DNA of 64,000 nt. Source: Bradyrhizobium sp. ORS 375 (GTDB taxonomy: Bacteria > Pseudomonadota > Alphaproteobacteria > Rhizobiales > Xanthobacteraceae). The notes below the pieces were generated by a model. The model was not told where the DNA came from and ran no database searches. It saw only the letters and a list, made by a program, of their open reading frames with translations. The stretch's first letter is position 1; each line of letters opens with the position of its first letter. Both the position numbers and the translations under genes were made by a program. The stretch lies in NCBI RefSeq assembly GCF_000239775.1, contig NZ_CAFI01000037.1:1-64000 (forward strand), in the 5' to 3' direction. Positions 34,918 through 44,357 of the stretch are shown piece after piece.

Positions 34918-37089
34918 ATGATCTTCGATCGCACGACGTCCCATTCGTCCGACACGCGCCTTTCCCGCCGGGGCTTTCTCGTCTCGGCCGCGATGACCGG
35001 TGGAAGCCTCGTGATCGGCCTCACCTTGCCGGTCGAAGAGGGCAGCGCTGCGGGTGCCGAAGGTTTCGTGCCCAACGCCTTCATCCGAATCGGCCATGAC
35101 AGCGAGGTCGTGCTGACCATGCCCTATGTCGAAATGGGGCAGGGCACCTATACCTCGATTCCGATGCTGATCGCCGAGGAGCTCGAGGTCGATCTGAAGC
35201 AGGTCAGGCTCGAGCATGCGCCGCCGAACGAGAAGCTCTACGTCAATCCGCTGCTCGGCGTTCAGGCAACCGGCAATTCGAACGCCATTCGAGGTGCCTG
35301 GAAGCCGTTGCGTGAAGCCGGCGCCGCCGCGCGCCTGATGCTGATCGAGGCGGCCGCGACGCGGTGGGGCCTTGAGGCCAAGTCCTGTCATGCCGAAGCG
35401 GGCGAGGTCATTCATGGCCCCAGCGGGCGGCGCCTGTCGTATGGCGCGCTCGTCGCGGATGCGGCGCGTCTGCAGCTTCCGACGAATGTCGTGCTGAAAA
35501 GTCCCGCGGAGTTCAAGCTGATCGGAACGCCAGCCAAGCGGCTCGACGCGGCGGGCAAGGTCAATGGCTCCGTGGTCTACGGCATCGATGCCCGGCCGAC
35601 GGGAGTGAAGATCGCGACGCTGGCGCAATCGCCCGTGTTTGGCGGCCGCGTGAAGAGCGTGGACGACAGCGCCGCCAAGCTGCTCAATGGCGTGCGCCAG
35701 ATCGTTCGGCTCGACGATGCGGTCGCGGTCGTCGCCGATCACATGGGCGCCGCGAAGAAGGGGCTGGAGGCGCTCAGGATCGAATGGGACGAGGGTGCCA
35801 ATGCTGCCTTGGCAACCGAGGACGTCGCGCGCGAGCTCGAGCAGGCCATCCTCAGAGCTGGTCCGGTTGCGCAGAACATCGGTGACGCCGGACAGGCAAT
35901 GGCGAATGCGGTGACGCGGATTGCAGCGAACTATCACGTCCCGTTCCTCGCACATGCCGCGATGGAGCCGATGAACTGCACCGTGCATGTCCGCGGCGGC
36001 GAATGCGAGATATGGCTGGGCACCCAGGCGATCGCACGAGTCCAGGCGTTGGCGGCGAAGGCCGCCGGGCTGCCGATCGAGAAGGTGATCGTCCACAATC
36101 ATCTCATTGGCGGCGGCTTCGGGCGTCGCCTGGAAGCGGATGGCGCGGTTCGCGCGGTTCAGATCGCCAGGCAGATCGACGGTCCCGTGAAGGTGGTGTG
36201 GACACGCGAGGAGGACATCCAGCACGACATGTACCGGCCTTATTGGGTGGATCGCATCGAGGCGGGCCTGGACGAGGCTGGAAGGCCTGTTGCCTGGACC
36301 AATCGCTTCGCCGGCTCGTCGGTGATCGCGCGCTATCTTCCGCCCGCCTTCAACAACGGTCTCGATCCGGATACGACGGAAGGCGCGATCGACCTAGTCT
36401 ATGCGCTTCCGAATTTACACGTCGAGTATGTGCGCGTCGAGCCGCCGGGAATCCCGACGGCGTTCTGGCGCAGCGTTGGCCCCTCGCACAACGTCTTCGT
36501 CACTGAGAGCTTCATCGATGAGCTGGCGGCGGCTGCCAAGCAGGATCCGGTGGCCTATCGCCGCGCGCTGCTGCATCATAATCCGCGGGCCAAGGCCGTA
36601 CTCGATCTCGCCGCTGAAAAGGCTGGGTGGGGCGCTACCTTGCCGAAGGGCTGGGGGCGCGGGATTGCCCTGCAGAACGTCTTTGGAAGCCTCCTGGCGC
36701 AGGTTGCCGAGGTCGAGATCACGAGGGATGGTTCGGTCCGGGTCCATCGCGTCGTCTGCGCGATGGATTGCGGCACCGTGGTCAATCCCGACACGGTTCA
36801 GGCGCAGCTGCAGAGCGGCGTGATGTTCGGCGTCACCGCAGCGCTCTATGGCGAGATCACGCTCAAGAACGGCCGTGTGCAGCAGGCCAATTTCGACAAC
36901 TACCAGGTGCTGCGCATCAACGAGGCGCCGGCCGTCGAGGTCCACCTCGTCAAGAGTGCGGAGCCGCCGGGCGGAATGGGCGAGGCCGGCACGTCCGGCA
37001 TCGTTCCCGCCATCGCCAACGCCGTGTTTGCCGCCACCGGCAAGCGGCTGCGCAAGATGCCCATCGACCCCCATTCGCTCAAGGCGTGA
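34918..37089 (+). CDS. Molybdopterin large subunit of a xanthine-oxidase-family hydroxylase (IorB-like)
   Basis: 723 residues with a Tat signal (LSRRGFLVSAAMTGGSLVIG). Molybdopterin-binding motifs: MPYVEMGQGTYTSIPMLIAE (about 60-80), HLIGGGFGRRLEADGAVRAV (about 395-415) and the catalytic Glu in PPGGMGEAGTSGIVPAIANA (about 683). The family hydroxylates N-heterocycles or oxidises aldehydes in the periplasm. GAAGGAGG lies before the ATG. No FAD subunit and no dedicated cytochrome are present, as in isoquinoline 1-oxidoreductase, so a periplasmic cytochrome or quinone is the likely acceptor. Confidence 0.9.
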   Translation: MIFDRTTSHSSDTRLSRRGFLVSAAMTGGSLVIGLTLPVEEGSAAGAEGFVPNAFIRIGHDSEVVLTMPYVEMGQGTYTSIPMLIAEELEVDLKQVRLEHAPPNEKLYVNPLLGVQATGNSNAIRGAWKPLREAGAAARLMLIEAAATRWGLEAKSCHAEAGEVIHGPSGRRLSYGALVADAARLQLPTNVVLKSPAEFKLIGTPAKRLDAAGKVNGSVVYGIDARPTGVKIATLAQSPVFGGRVKSVDDSAAKLLNGVRQIVRLDDAVAVVADHMGAAKKGLEALRIEWDEGANAALATEDVARELEQAILRAGPVAQNIGDAGQAMANAVTRIAANYHVPFLAHAAMEPMNCTVHVRGGECEIWLGTQAIARVQALAAKAAGLPIEKVIVHNHLIGGGFGRRLEADGAVRAVQIARQIDGPVKVVWTREEDIQHDMYRPYWVDRIEAGLDEAGRPVAWTNRFAGSSVIARYLPPAFNNGLDPDTTEGAIDLVYALPNLHVEYVRVEPPGIPTAFWRSVGPSHNVFVTESFIDELAAAAKQDPVAYRRALLHHNPRAKAVLDLAAEKAGWGATLPKGWGRGIALQNVFGSLLAQVAEVEITRDGSVRVHRVVCAMDCGTVVNPDTVQAQLQSGVMFGVTAALYGEITLKNGRVQQANFDNYQVLRINEAPAVEVHLVKSAEPPGGMGEAGTSGIVPAIANAVFAATGKRLRKMPIDPHSLKA

Positions 37090-37119
37090 ACGGAACCACC
37101 ACCAGCAAGGAGAAACATC

Positions 37120-37542
37120 ATGATCCGCAAGGCAACGGCAGTTTGGCAGGGTACAGGCCGGGACGGCGGTGGGCACCTCTCCAGCGAATCCGGGGTGCTC
37201 GCTGAGGCGCCCTATTCGTTCAAGACTCGGTTTGAGAACGAGAAGGGCACTAATCCGGAAGAGCTGATCGCGGCGGCACACGCGGGCTGCTTCACGATGG
37301 CGCTGGCCTTCGGGCTGCAGCTGGCAGGCTTCACGCCGACCGAGCTTTCCACCGAGGCGGCCGTCACGCTCGAGCCGGAAGGCAAGGGGTTCAAGATCAG
37401 CAAATCGGCGCTCACCTTGCGCGCCAAGGTGTCGAACCTCGACGATGCCGGCTTCGCCCATATTGCTGGCGAGGCCGAGAAGAATTGCCCTGTGTCGAAG
37501 GTGCTCAACGCTGCGATCACGCTCGACGCCAAGCTGATCTAG
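37120..37542 (+). CDS. OsmC-family peroxiredoxin
   Basis: 140 residues. The redox Cys pair is in AAAHAGCFTMALAF (about residue 51) and AEKNCPVSKVLNA (about 127), the arrangement of OsmC/Ohr thiol peroxidases that reduce organic hydroperoxides. The N-terminus RKATAVWQGTGRDGGGHLSS matches OsmC rather than Ohr. It lies 30 bp after the molybdenum large subunit and likely ends this operon. Confidence 0.9.
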   Translation: MIRKATAVWQGTGRDGGGHLSSESGVLAEAPYSFKTRFENEKGTNPEELIAAAHAGCFTMALAFGLQLAGFTPTELSTEAAVTLEPEGKGFKISKSALTLRAKVSNLDDAGFAHIAGEAEKNCPVSKVLNAAITLDAKLI

Positions 37543-37769
37543 GCGAACGCGGTAGGGAGCGCGCTATGGCCTAACCGCATCCGCGATTCCGCCGGGGGCG
37601 CGCCGTCGGCCGCCATGGTCGGCCGCCCCGTCGAGCCCGGCTCTCGCGTCGTCCGCCCGCGAGGCAGTCCGAGCGAACTGCTTTCGCTTGCCATTGGCTT
37701 GTCAAAGCCCGAGACTTGGTCTTCACGATGCTAGCTAAAACGCCATCTCGAGCCCTTGGATCACATCAC

Positions 37770-38282
37770 ATGACGACAGAGCGCGCAGTGCTTGCCGGAG
37801 GCTGCTTCTGGGGCATGCAGGATCTCATCCGCAAGCAGGCGGGCGTGATCTCGACCCGGGTCGGCTACACCGGTGGAGAGGTTAAGAACGCCACCTACCG
37901 CAATCACGAAGGTCATGCCGAGGCGATCGAGATCATCTTCGATGCCGCGCAGACGAGCTACCGGACGATGCTGGAGTTCTTCTTCCAGATTCATGATCCG
38001 ACGACGCGCGATCGTCAGGGCAATGATCGAGGCTCGAGCTACCGTTCGGCCATCTTCTACACGACGGACGAGCAGAAGCGGGTCGCCGTGGACACGATTG
38101 CCGATGTCGAGGCCTCGCACCTCTGGCCCGGCAAAGTCGTCACCGAAGTCGCGCCCGCTGGCGAATTCTGGGAGGCCGAGCCCGAGCATCAGGACTATCT
38201 CGAGCGTTATCCGGACGGCTACACCTGTCACTTCATCCGCCCGGGCTGGAAGCTGCCGAGGCGCGGGCCCGAAGCTGCGTGA
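37770..38282 (+). CDS. msrA: Peptide-methionine (S)-S-oxide reductase MsrA
   Basis: 170 residues from ATG 37770; upstream ATG 37728 is in frame but less conserved. The active site is [12 protein letters not shown] (catalytic Cys about residue 12), followed by [43 protein letters not shown] (in two pieces) and the C-terminal YPDGYTCHF. Cys in TCHF is a possible resolving residue. It repairs methionine sulfoxide in oxidised proteins. Its last 50 bp overlap the 3' end of regulator 4 on the other strand. Confidence 0.95.
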   Translation: MTTERAVLAGGCFWGMQDLIRKQAGVISTRVGYTGGEVKNATYRNHEGHAEAIEIIFDAAQTSYRTMLEFFFQIHDPTTRDRQGNDRGSSYRSAIFYTTDEQKRVAVDTIADVEASHLWPGKVVTEVAPAGEFWEAEPEHQDYLERYPDGYTCHFIRPGWKLPRRGPEAA

Positions 38283-41127
38283 TCAGGCCGCGGGCCATGC
38301 GCATGTCGGAGGTGTCTGCCCCCTCGGTCAGCTGTCCGCAGATCGTCTCGAGAACCTCCGCCGCCTCCGCGTTGCGGCCCTGAAGCATTTGGAGGTGCGC
38401 GATGCTGATCGCGCATCTCAGTTCCCAGAAGCGGGCGCCGTATCCGGCTGCGATAGCCATCGCCTTGCGAAAGCAATTCTCGGCGCCGGCCGATTGCTCC
38501 GCGTCCTTGAGCATCAGTTCGCCCTTGATGCGGATCAACTCCGGCAGATACCACCGCTCCTGCCGGTCGTCGCAGCGCTTCAGGACGTCCTCGATGGCGG
38601 CGAGGCCGCGATCGACCTGGCCGGCCTCTCCAAAGCATGCGGCCAGCTCGCCAAGCAGCGGAAGGAAGCGCGGCAGCACGCGGGCATCGCCTGCGCGATC
38701 GAGCTCGTCGCGCAGCAACGGCAGGCCTGTCCCGATGTCCCCGCGCCTCGCCACGATCATCGCGTTGAAGGCGCGGGCCCACAAACCCCAGAGTCGGATC
38801 CCGTGGCGGTCGGCGTGTCCGAGCAGCTCAGCGCCATGGCGTTGCGCGGCATCATGGTCGCCGGCGAAGAAGGCGAGGAGGCAAGCGCTTTGTCCGAGCA
38901 CGCTGCAGAAGGTCAGCGCGTGGCCGTTCGCTCGGCCTTCCTCGATGTTGCGTGCGGCAAGCTCCTGCGCCTGGTCGGCCAGGCCCTGCAGCCACAGGAT
39001 GCGAGCCCGGAAGTATTGCGTCGATACCCTGAGATCGAGCGGGAAGATCTTCGGCTTCTCGGTCAGCAAATGCAGGCAGGCGTTCACCCGGTCGATACGG
39101 ATCCGGGCCTCGGTCTGGTCGCCGAGATAATGCAGCGCGACCGCCATAAGCCGGTCGGCGAGCATCAGGTCGGTGTTGTCGGGAGAGCTCGCCGCTATGG
39201 TGGTGAAACGATCGGCAAGCGCGCGCGCCTTGCCGAACTCTCCGCTGTTGAACTGGTCGATGCACAATCCCCACAACGCCCGCAGCCGGAAATCCTTGTC
39301 GTCGAGCCGGTCCGCGAGCTCGAGCGTTTCCTGGAGGATCGGGCGGGCTTCGCGCGCGCGGCCTTCGCCATACATCAGCGACCAGCCGAGGGCGCCCAGC
39401 AGCTGCATGCGAAGCTGATCGGCTCCGTCGGCATTGTCGCCCAGCGCCGCAAGCGCGGTCCGCGTCCGTTCGCGGCATTCGGCGAGCAGCGACAGGCGGA
39501 CCCACAGCGTGACGGCGGCTGCCGTCAGCGCAACGCCGAGCTCAGCGTCGCCGTCGGCGGAGAAGGCCCAGTCCAGCGCCGCGCGAACATTGTCCAGCTT
39601 GCCGCCATACGTGCTCAACCATGCGTGTAGCGGCGCCGATGTCTCGGTTTCGGCGCGATTGAGCACATCGCGGAAGTACTCCGCGTGGCGCTGCGCAAGA
39701 CGCCGTTGTTTTCCTGACTCGGCGAGCTTTCCAAGCGCGTATGTTCGTGTCGTGTCCAGCAGACGGTAGCGCAGCATCCGCGCGCCGGACGGGACGATCA
39801 GCGATTTGGTGACTAGGTTGTCGATCGCCTCGTTCGTTTCGGCCGCGCTGAGCCCGTCGCCGGACGCGATCGCTGTCGCCGCCTCCGGTGTGAACGGTCC
39901 GACGAATATGGACAATCGACGCAGGACAGTGCGTTCTAAGTCCGACAGCAGATCGTAGCTCCAGTCGAGCGCGGCGCTCAGCGTCTGGTGTCGCGGAATG
40001 GCCGTGCGCCGGCCGCGCCATTGCAACGAGAAGCGGCTGTCGAGCAGCGACGCCGTGCCGGCGATGCCGTATGCGTTGACGCGCCCGGCCGCCAGCTCGA
40101 TCGCAAGCGCGATGCCGTCGAGGCGGCGGCAGATGTCCGCGACGAACGGCGCGTCTTCCGTGCTGAGCTCGAATGGCCCGGACCCCTGGGCGATGCGTTC
40201 GACGAACAATTGTGCCGCGGGGTAGGCGAGGATCTCCGCGACGCCGAGATCGTCGCGCTGGGGCGGACAAGCCAACGGGAACAGTCGAAAGATCCGTTCG
40301 CCCTCGCTGCGGAATGACTCCCGGCTGGTCGCAAGAACGCGCAGCTGCGGCACGTCGCGGACAAGGCGTTCCGCGAGCGGCGCCAGGGTCTCCAGCACAT
40401 GCTCGCAGCTGTCGAAGATCAGCAGCGTCCGCTTGTCCTGCAGATTTGCCAGCAGCGCCGGGAGCGGATCGTCCACGTTGACGGCCAGCCCCACCGCGGA
40501 CGCGATGGCGGTTGCGACAAGCCTGGGATCCCGTAGCGGTCCGAAGTCCACGAAGAACACCTGCCCGGCGAAATCAGTCGAGCGGCGATGCGCGACGGTA
40601 ACCGCGACGGCGGTCTTGCCGATGCCACCCGGGCCGACCACGGTGATGAAGCGGTGCTGCGAGAGCCCGCTTGAGATCTTTTCAACGACCTCCTCCCGCC
40701 CGATCATCTTTGCGAGCAATGGAGGCAGCGGTGCGCGAGGCGCCGCGGCTTCGATGAGGGCTGGCGGGGCCGAAGGCGCCGCCTGGGCGAGCGGAGCGGC
40801 AAAGCAGTAGCCCCGTCCGGGGACGTTCACGACATAGCGGGCCGACTTGCCGGCGTCGCCGAGCACCTTGCGCAAGGCGGCGATGTGGAAGCGAAGGCTG
40901 CCTTCATCGACATGAACGTCGCCCCAGATGCGCTGGACCAGCTCACGCTTGTCGACGACCTCACCGGGCTTCTTGGCAAGGACGATGAGGATATCGAGGG
41001 CGCGACCGCCGATATGAAGCGCCGCGCCATCCTTCTCCAGCAGCCTGGACTTGGGGAATAGGCGAAATGGCCCAAATGAAATGCCTGCGTCCTGATTGCC
41101 CGCGTCCTGATTGTCGTTGTCTGGCAC
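38233..41127 (-). CDS. Regulator 4: winged-helix, STAND-like NTPase and helical-repeat protein
   Basis: 964 residues, fourth paralogue. The winged helix (about 15-115) shows [40 protein letters not shown] and [13 protein letters not shown] Pro/Ala-rich linker leads to Walker [17 protein letters not shown] (about 173-188), Walker [16 protein letters not shown] and sensor [23 protein letters not shown]-like helices make up the C-terminal half. Closest to regulator 2. It is divergent from a Bug-type binding protein and tail-overlaps msrA. I found no TAAC array beside it. Confidence 0.85.
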   Translation of the reverse strand: MPDNDNQDAGNQDAGISFGPFRLFPKSRLLEKDGAALHIGGRALDILIVLAKKPGEVVDKRELVQRIWGDVHVDEGSLRFHIAALRKVLGDAGKSARYVVNVPGRGYCFAAPLAQAAPSAPPALIEAAAPRAPLPPLLAKMIGREEVVEKISSGLSQHRFITVVGPGGIGKTAVAVTVAHRRSTDFAGQVFFVDFGPLRDPRLVATAIASAVGLAVNVDDPLPALLANLQDKRTLLIFDSCEHVLETLAPLAERLVRDVPQLRVLATSRESFRSEGERIFRLFPLACPPQRDDLGVAEILAYPAAQLFVERIAQGSGPFELSTEDAPFVADICRRLDGIALAIELAAGRVNAYGIAGTASLLDSRFSLQWRGRRTAIPRHQTLSAALDWSYDLLSDLERTVLRRLSIFVGPFTPEAATAIASGDGLSAAETNEAIDNLVTKSLIVPSGARMLRYRLLDTTRTYALGKLAESGKQRRLAQRHAEYFRDVLNRAETETSAPLHAWLSTYGGKLDNVRAALDWAFSADGDAELGVALTAAAVTLWVRLSLLAECRERTRTALAALGDNADGADQLRMQLLGALGWSLMYGEGRAREARPILQETLELADRLDDKDFRLRALWGLCIDQFNSGEFGKARALADRFTTIAASSPDNTDLMLADRLMAVALHYLGDQTEARIRIDRVNACLHLLTEKPKIFPLDLRVSTQYFRARILWLQGLADQAQELAARNIEEGRANGHALTFCSVLGQSACLLAFFAGDHDAAQRHGAELLGHADRHGIRLWGLWARAFNAMIVARRGDIGTGLPLLRDELDRAGDARVLPRFLPLLGELAACFGEAGQVDRGLAAIEDVLKRCDDRQERWYLPELIRIKGELMLKDAEQSAGAENCFRKAMAIAAGYGARFWELRCAISIAHLQMLQGRNAEAAEVLETICGQLTEGADTSDMRMARGLITQLRARASAASSPGG

Positions 41128-41407
41128 GCGCCATCGTCCCCTCGGGAGGGAAACTGTATGGTTTTTCTGTACCAGATCGAGGCGTGGAGTAAACTGGCGG
41201 AAGCGGCAGGAGCCCGGTACGCAACTGGGTTCCCGTGCCTCGTGCTGAGCGCATATTCGAACGCATGGCTCAAGCGAATGCTGGAACCAATCGCTAAACT
41301 GCTGGTCGGCTATGGACGCAGGCAGGAGTGATCCGATTCATGGGGTTGCCCCTTGACTGTTCCCGCAGGTTGCTCCCTTGCGTGCCTGAGGACTTACGGA
41401 ACTAAAC

Positions 41408-42394
41408 ATGCTCTGGGTATCGCGCCGACGATTGATCGGTTCCGCCGCTTGTGCAGGCGCGCTCGCGGCGGTCACGCGCAACGGAATAGCTGCTGATTAT
41501 CCAACGAGACCTATTCGGCTGGTCATTCCCTATGCGGCGGGAGGATCGGGTGATCAGATCGGGCGCCCCTGGGTCGATCGCATGGCGGCGCAGCTTGGTC
41601 CGGTTTTCGCCGAGAACATAGGTGGGGCGGGCGGGGCGATCGGCGCTGCGGCCGTTGCGGGCGAAAAGCCCGACGGCTATTCGCTTCTGCTGGGCAACGG
41701 CAGCACGCAGGTGATCATTCCCTTGGCTGAACGGCCGGCCTATTCCCCGGGCGACTTCCGCGCCATCTACCGGCTCGTCTCAAGCGCGCTCGTCTTCGCG
41801 GTTCATCCTTCGGTGCCGGCGCAGGACCTGCAAACCCTGATCGCGTATGCCAAGGTCCATCCCGGCAGGCTGTCTTATGGCACGCCCGGTGTCGGCACTG
41901 GCAATCACCTCGTCGGCGAAATGTTCAAGCAGCAGGCAGGCGGGCTCGACATTGTCCACATACCCTATCGCGGCGCTGCGCCGGCAACGAATGACCTCGT
42001 CAGCGGTCAGATCCCAGTGTTGATCGCCGTCATGTCGATTCAATTGCAGCAACTGAGCCGGGCCGGCAAGATTCGACTGCTCGCGGTCACCACCGACGCG
42101 CGGCTCAGCGCGGCCCAGGAGATACCGACCGCAGTCGAATCCGGCATGCCGGACCTGCGCTATGAGGGATGGTTCGGCTTGTTTGCACCCAGGCTCACCC
42201 CGGATTCGATAGTCGACCGGCTCGCGCTGGCGACGCGCGCCGTCCTGGCGGACCCGCCTCTGCAGGAGGCCTACCGGTCCCAAGGTTTGGAGCCGGACAG
42301 CCAGTCGAGCCCAGACAGGTTCCAACGTGTTGTCGAAGCCACGTCTGCAAGCTTGAGTCCTGTCATCAAGTCGATCGGGCTACACTCTGGTTAG
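41408..42394 (+). CDS. Bug/TctC-type tricarboxylate-transporter substrate-binding protein
   Basis: 328 residues. A leader (SRRRLIGSAACAGALAAVTR) is followed by the Bug fold: DYPTRPIRLVIPYAAGGSGD (first conserved block), AAAVAGEKPDGYSLLLGNGS, and GTGNHLVGEMFKQQAGGLDI with HIPYRGAAPATNDLVSGQIP. Bug proteins bind carboxylates or aromatic acids in the periplasm. No TctA/TctB membrane genes are nearby, common for orphan Bug proteins in this group, which often serve sensing roles. Divergent from regulator 4. Confidence 0.9.
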   Translation: MLWVSRRRLIGSAACAGALAAVTRNGIAADYPTRPIRLVIPYAAGGSGDQIGRPWVDRMAAQLGPVFAENIGGAGGAIGAAAVAGEKPDGYSLLLGNGSTQVIIPLAERPAYSPGDFRAIYRLVSSALVFAVHPSVPAQDLQTLIAYAKVHPGRLSYGTPGVGTGNHLVGEMFKQQAGGLDIVHIPYRGAAPATNDLVSGQIPVLIAVMSIQLQQLSRAGKIRLLAVTTDARLSAAQEIPTAVESGMPDLRYEGWFGLFAPRLTPDSIVDRLALATRAVLADPPLQEAYRSQGLEPDSQSSPDRFQRVVEATSASLSPVIKSIGLHSG

Positions 42395-42520
42395 TCGGAT
42401 CGGGGGGAAACGCATTTAGAGCCCGACCTGCGTGACGCGGGCCATGAGCCTTCGTCGCCTCTCTTGGGCGCACTTTGGACGCAAAACATCGCCGAGCGCC
42501 AACAATGGCAGATCGGAAGT

Positions 42521-42557
42521 CGAAAATCATAATCATTTGATTTTGTTATGATTTTCG
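42521..42557. repeat. Perfect 12-bp inverted repeat with 13-nt spacer
   Basis: CGAAAATCATAA (42521-42532) and TTATGATTTTCG (42546-42557) are exact reverse complements around TCATTTGATTTTG. It might be a protein-binding site or a weak hairpin after the Bug gene. Part of it is repeated directly at 42728. Confidence 0.6.
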
Positions 42558-42753
42558 TGGCTTCTGGATTTCACCGCGGGCTGCGAGTGATCGGCTGAAA
42601 GCTGTTTCAACTCCCTCATTCGTAACCGATACCCTCTCGTCTACGACTGTACTCGGTCGATCATTTGGGCCACGCTCTTAAAAAGCATTGCAGAACAATG
42701 ACGATGGTTCTCCCCAAACGGATTCCTAATCATCTGATTTTGTTCGATTTTTC
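42531..42753. repeat. Pair of 26-bp near-identical direct repeats
   Basis: AATCATTTGATTTTGTT at 42531-42547 and AATCATCTGATTTTGTT at 42728-42744 differ at one base; the following nine bases also share GATTTT. The copies are 197 bp apart. Confidence 0.55.
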
Positions 42754-42810
42754 TGCTTCCCTAGGGAAGCCCAGCCCTCGGCTCGGTCAAACGTAGGTCT
42801 ATTTTCCAAC

Positions 42811-43263
42811 CTAGGGTTCTCGGATGCGCAACGGCGCGTTTGCGACGTTGCATATCGCTTCGACGAGTAGACGCACCGCTCGTCCCTCCCAGGCGAGTTG
42901 ACCGATTGGGGCCTCCCAGTACTCCGATAGAATGTAGGCCAAATGGCGCGCCTTCACACTCAAGCCCGTCATAGTATAGGCGGGGGTCTCCATGATCGCT
43001 CGCTCGACGGGATCGAGCCGGGCCAACACGGCTTCATCCGTTATCGTTAGGTACTCGTCGTCATCGGCGAGATTTCCAACGTCTCCGTCTAGTTCATCTA
43101 CCAATGCCAAGAATTGGCTCTCAAGCTTGACTAAGGGAGCGTCTGGATCGGCTGAGGCAGTAAGCTCCGAGCTAGTGCTTCTGGCGTGATCGCGCATTTT
43201 TTTGCCCAGGTAAACGGAAACCGCCAATCCTAAACGGTTAGCGTGTATAATCGCGGATGTCAA
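42811..43263 (-). CDS. Unknown protein, probably accessory
   Basis: 150 residues, no family recognised. An acidic middle (DELDGDVGNLADDDEYLTIT) and helical C-terminus (RAVRLLVEAICNVANAPLRI) are visible. ATG 43263 is used here; an internal ATG at 43197 (MRDHARSTSS) would be shorter. It lies divergent from the small HTH gene, a common pairing at the edges of integrated elements. Upstream base composition is AT-rich. Confidence 0.55.
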   Translation of the reverse strand: MTSAIIHANRLGLAVSVYLGKKMRDHARSTSSELTASADPDAPLVKLESQFLALVDELDGDVGNLADDDEYLTITDEAVLARLDPVERAIMETPAYTMTGLSVKARHLAYILSEYWEAPIGQLAWEGRAVRLLVEAICNVANAPLRIREP

Positions 43264-43314
43264 CGCTTTTCGTGGCTGTTAGACGGAAATCGTGTTCCAT
43301 GAAATGGCTGTTTG

Positions 43315-43533
43315 ATGACTCCCGATCAATCTCGGGCTGCTCGTGGTCTGCTCGACTGGTCTCAGGCTGAATTGGCTGCTCGGTCCAATTTGAGTGAGAG
43401 TACCATTCGCGATTTCGAAAAGGGCCGGCGGATCCCGTCAATCAACAATTTGGCGGCCGTCAGGCGTGCCCTGGAGGCGGGAGGCGTGCAATTCATCGAC
43501 GGCGACCAGCCCGGAGTTCGATTGGCGCGCTGA
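43315..43533 (+). CDS. Small XRE-family HTH protein
   Basis: 72 residues, essentially one helix-turn-helix: SRAARGLLDWSQAELAARSN, LSESTIRDFEKGRRIPS and NNLAAVRRALEAGGVQFIDG. This compact Cro/C1-type regulator is typical of phages and genomic islands. It may control the divergent gene at 42811. It lies about 370 bp from the tRNA fragment. Confidence 0.8.
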   Translation: MTPDQSRAARGLLDWSQAELAARSNLSESTIRDFEKGRRIPSINNLAAVRRALEAGGVQFIDGDQPGVRLAR

Positions 43534-43904
43534 TAGTAAACCCCAATCCCCCAGATTCGATAACGCCCTGGACTCGCTAGGCGCCTATAGAACTGGCCAT
43601 CATACTCTGCAGCCGCCGGCAACTGGCCAAGCTGATAGCCGAGTTCAAAATACTCGGATGGACGGGGCCGCGGGCGACTTCCGTTCGCGATTGAAGCCGA
43701 AGAGTAACTAATGATGGTTCATAAGCCATTCATCTTATCATGACGCTTTCCCGCGCGCCCGCACCCGGGAAGTGGTTCGAGATCGACTTGGCAGCCCCCA
43801 GGGCCGGTTCGCGTTCTGAATTGCGGTGTAACCTATTGGAATTCCTAGGGTCGAATTCCCTCCGTGTTTCAGAATGCGCGTTGATTTGTATAACGGACCG
43901 CGCT
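43534..43904. other. Intergenic up to tRNA fragment, nothing recognised
   Basis: 371 bp without a supported gene. No complete tRNA precedes the fragment: the acceptor-complementary TGGGGCG is absent here. Confidence 0.5.
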
Positions 43905-43951
43905 GATTTTGATTCCGCCATTCGGAGGTTCGATCCCTCCCGCCCCAGCCA
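43905..43951 (+). pseudogene. 3' fragment of tRNA-Gln(TTG), probable integration site (att)
   Basis: 47 bases beginning GATTTTGATTCCGCC and continuing through the T-arm (GGAGG TTCGATC CCTCC) to the acceptor strand CGCCCCA-GCCA. This matches the 3' two-thirds of an alphaproteobacterial tRNA-Gln(TTG), including the anticodon TTG (in TTTTGAT) and encoded CCA. The D-arm and 5' acceptor strand TGGGGCG are absent upstream, so it cannot be a working tRNA. Such fragments are left when an element integrates at a tRNA 3' end. I recalled the tRNA sequence from knowledge of the family. Confidence 0.75.
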
Positions 43952-44357
43952 GTTCTTGTTTCGACATCAGCCTCTCAGGGTCACGGTTCTGTTTTTCAAA
44001 AATCCGCCGTGTGCCGCGCTGTGGGATGGTTCGAGCCAGGATGTGGGCTCGGGTTTGGACACGGGCAGCCAAGCGTTCGAACCTTCGGCGGCGTCAACCG
44101 GCCAGGCGCAATGGGCGCGTGCGGGATGTCTGCAGCGCGCCGTTGCTGGCGAAGTCCCGCATCTGCAAAGACGGCTTCTCTTACGCGCGCCGGACCTCGT
44201 CCATGCAGCGAGTTATTGGCGGGACCTTGATCGCTGCCCGGTCCTCCCGAGGGAAGTCACCGCTCCGGCTTGACTCGGTCACGGAGTTCCGCCAGTGTTT
44301 TGGACAATTGGTCAGGCCAATTGGCCAAAGATAGACCGCCCCCGGGGAGAAAACGCG
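43952..44357. other. Intergenic, nothing recognised apart from the GntR operator
   Basis: About 400 bp between the tRNA fragment and the GntR gene. A T-rich CTGTTTTTC stretch occurs near 43990. The only clear signal is the operator at 44305-44323. Confidence 0.4.
44305..44323. promoter_or_regulatory. Palindromic GntR/FadR-type operator
   Basis: CAATTGG-TCAGG-CCAATTG: perfect 7-bp arms with 5-nt centre, containing TTGGTCAGGCCAA, close to the TTGGTnnnACCAA pattern of FCD-type GntR regulators. It lies 35 bp before the GTG start of the gene, fitting autoregulation of this operon. Confidence 0.65.

Larger units (their letters stand above)
42395..42810. other. AT-richer intergenic with repeats, no gene
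   Basis: 416 bp without a supported gene and visibly richer in A/T than its neighbours. It holds the inverted repeat at 42521-42557, the paired 26-bp repeats at 42531 and 42728, and a 16-bp palindrome (42755-42770). Confidence 0.5.

Noticed and set aside
42755-42770. 16-bp perfect palindrome GCTTCCCTAGGGAAGC as a terminator
   Set aside because: The T-rich stretch precedes it on the + strand and there is no T-run after it on either strand, so it does not have intrinsic terminator form.
43740-44334. Open frames around the tRNA fragment on both strands
   Set aside because: They run through the tRNA sequence and low-complexity DNA, have no plausible start context and no protein features.
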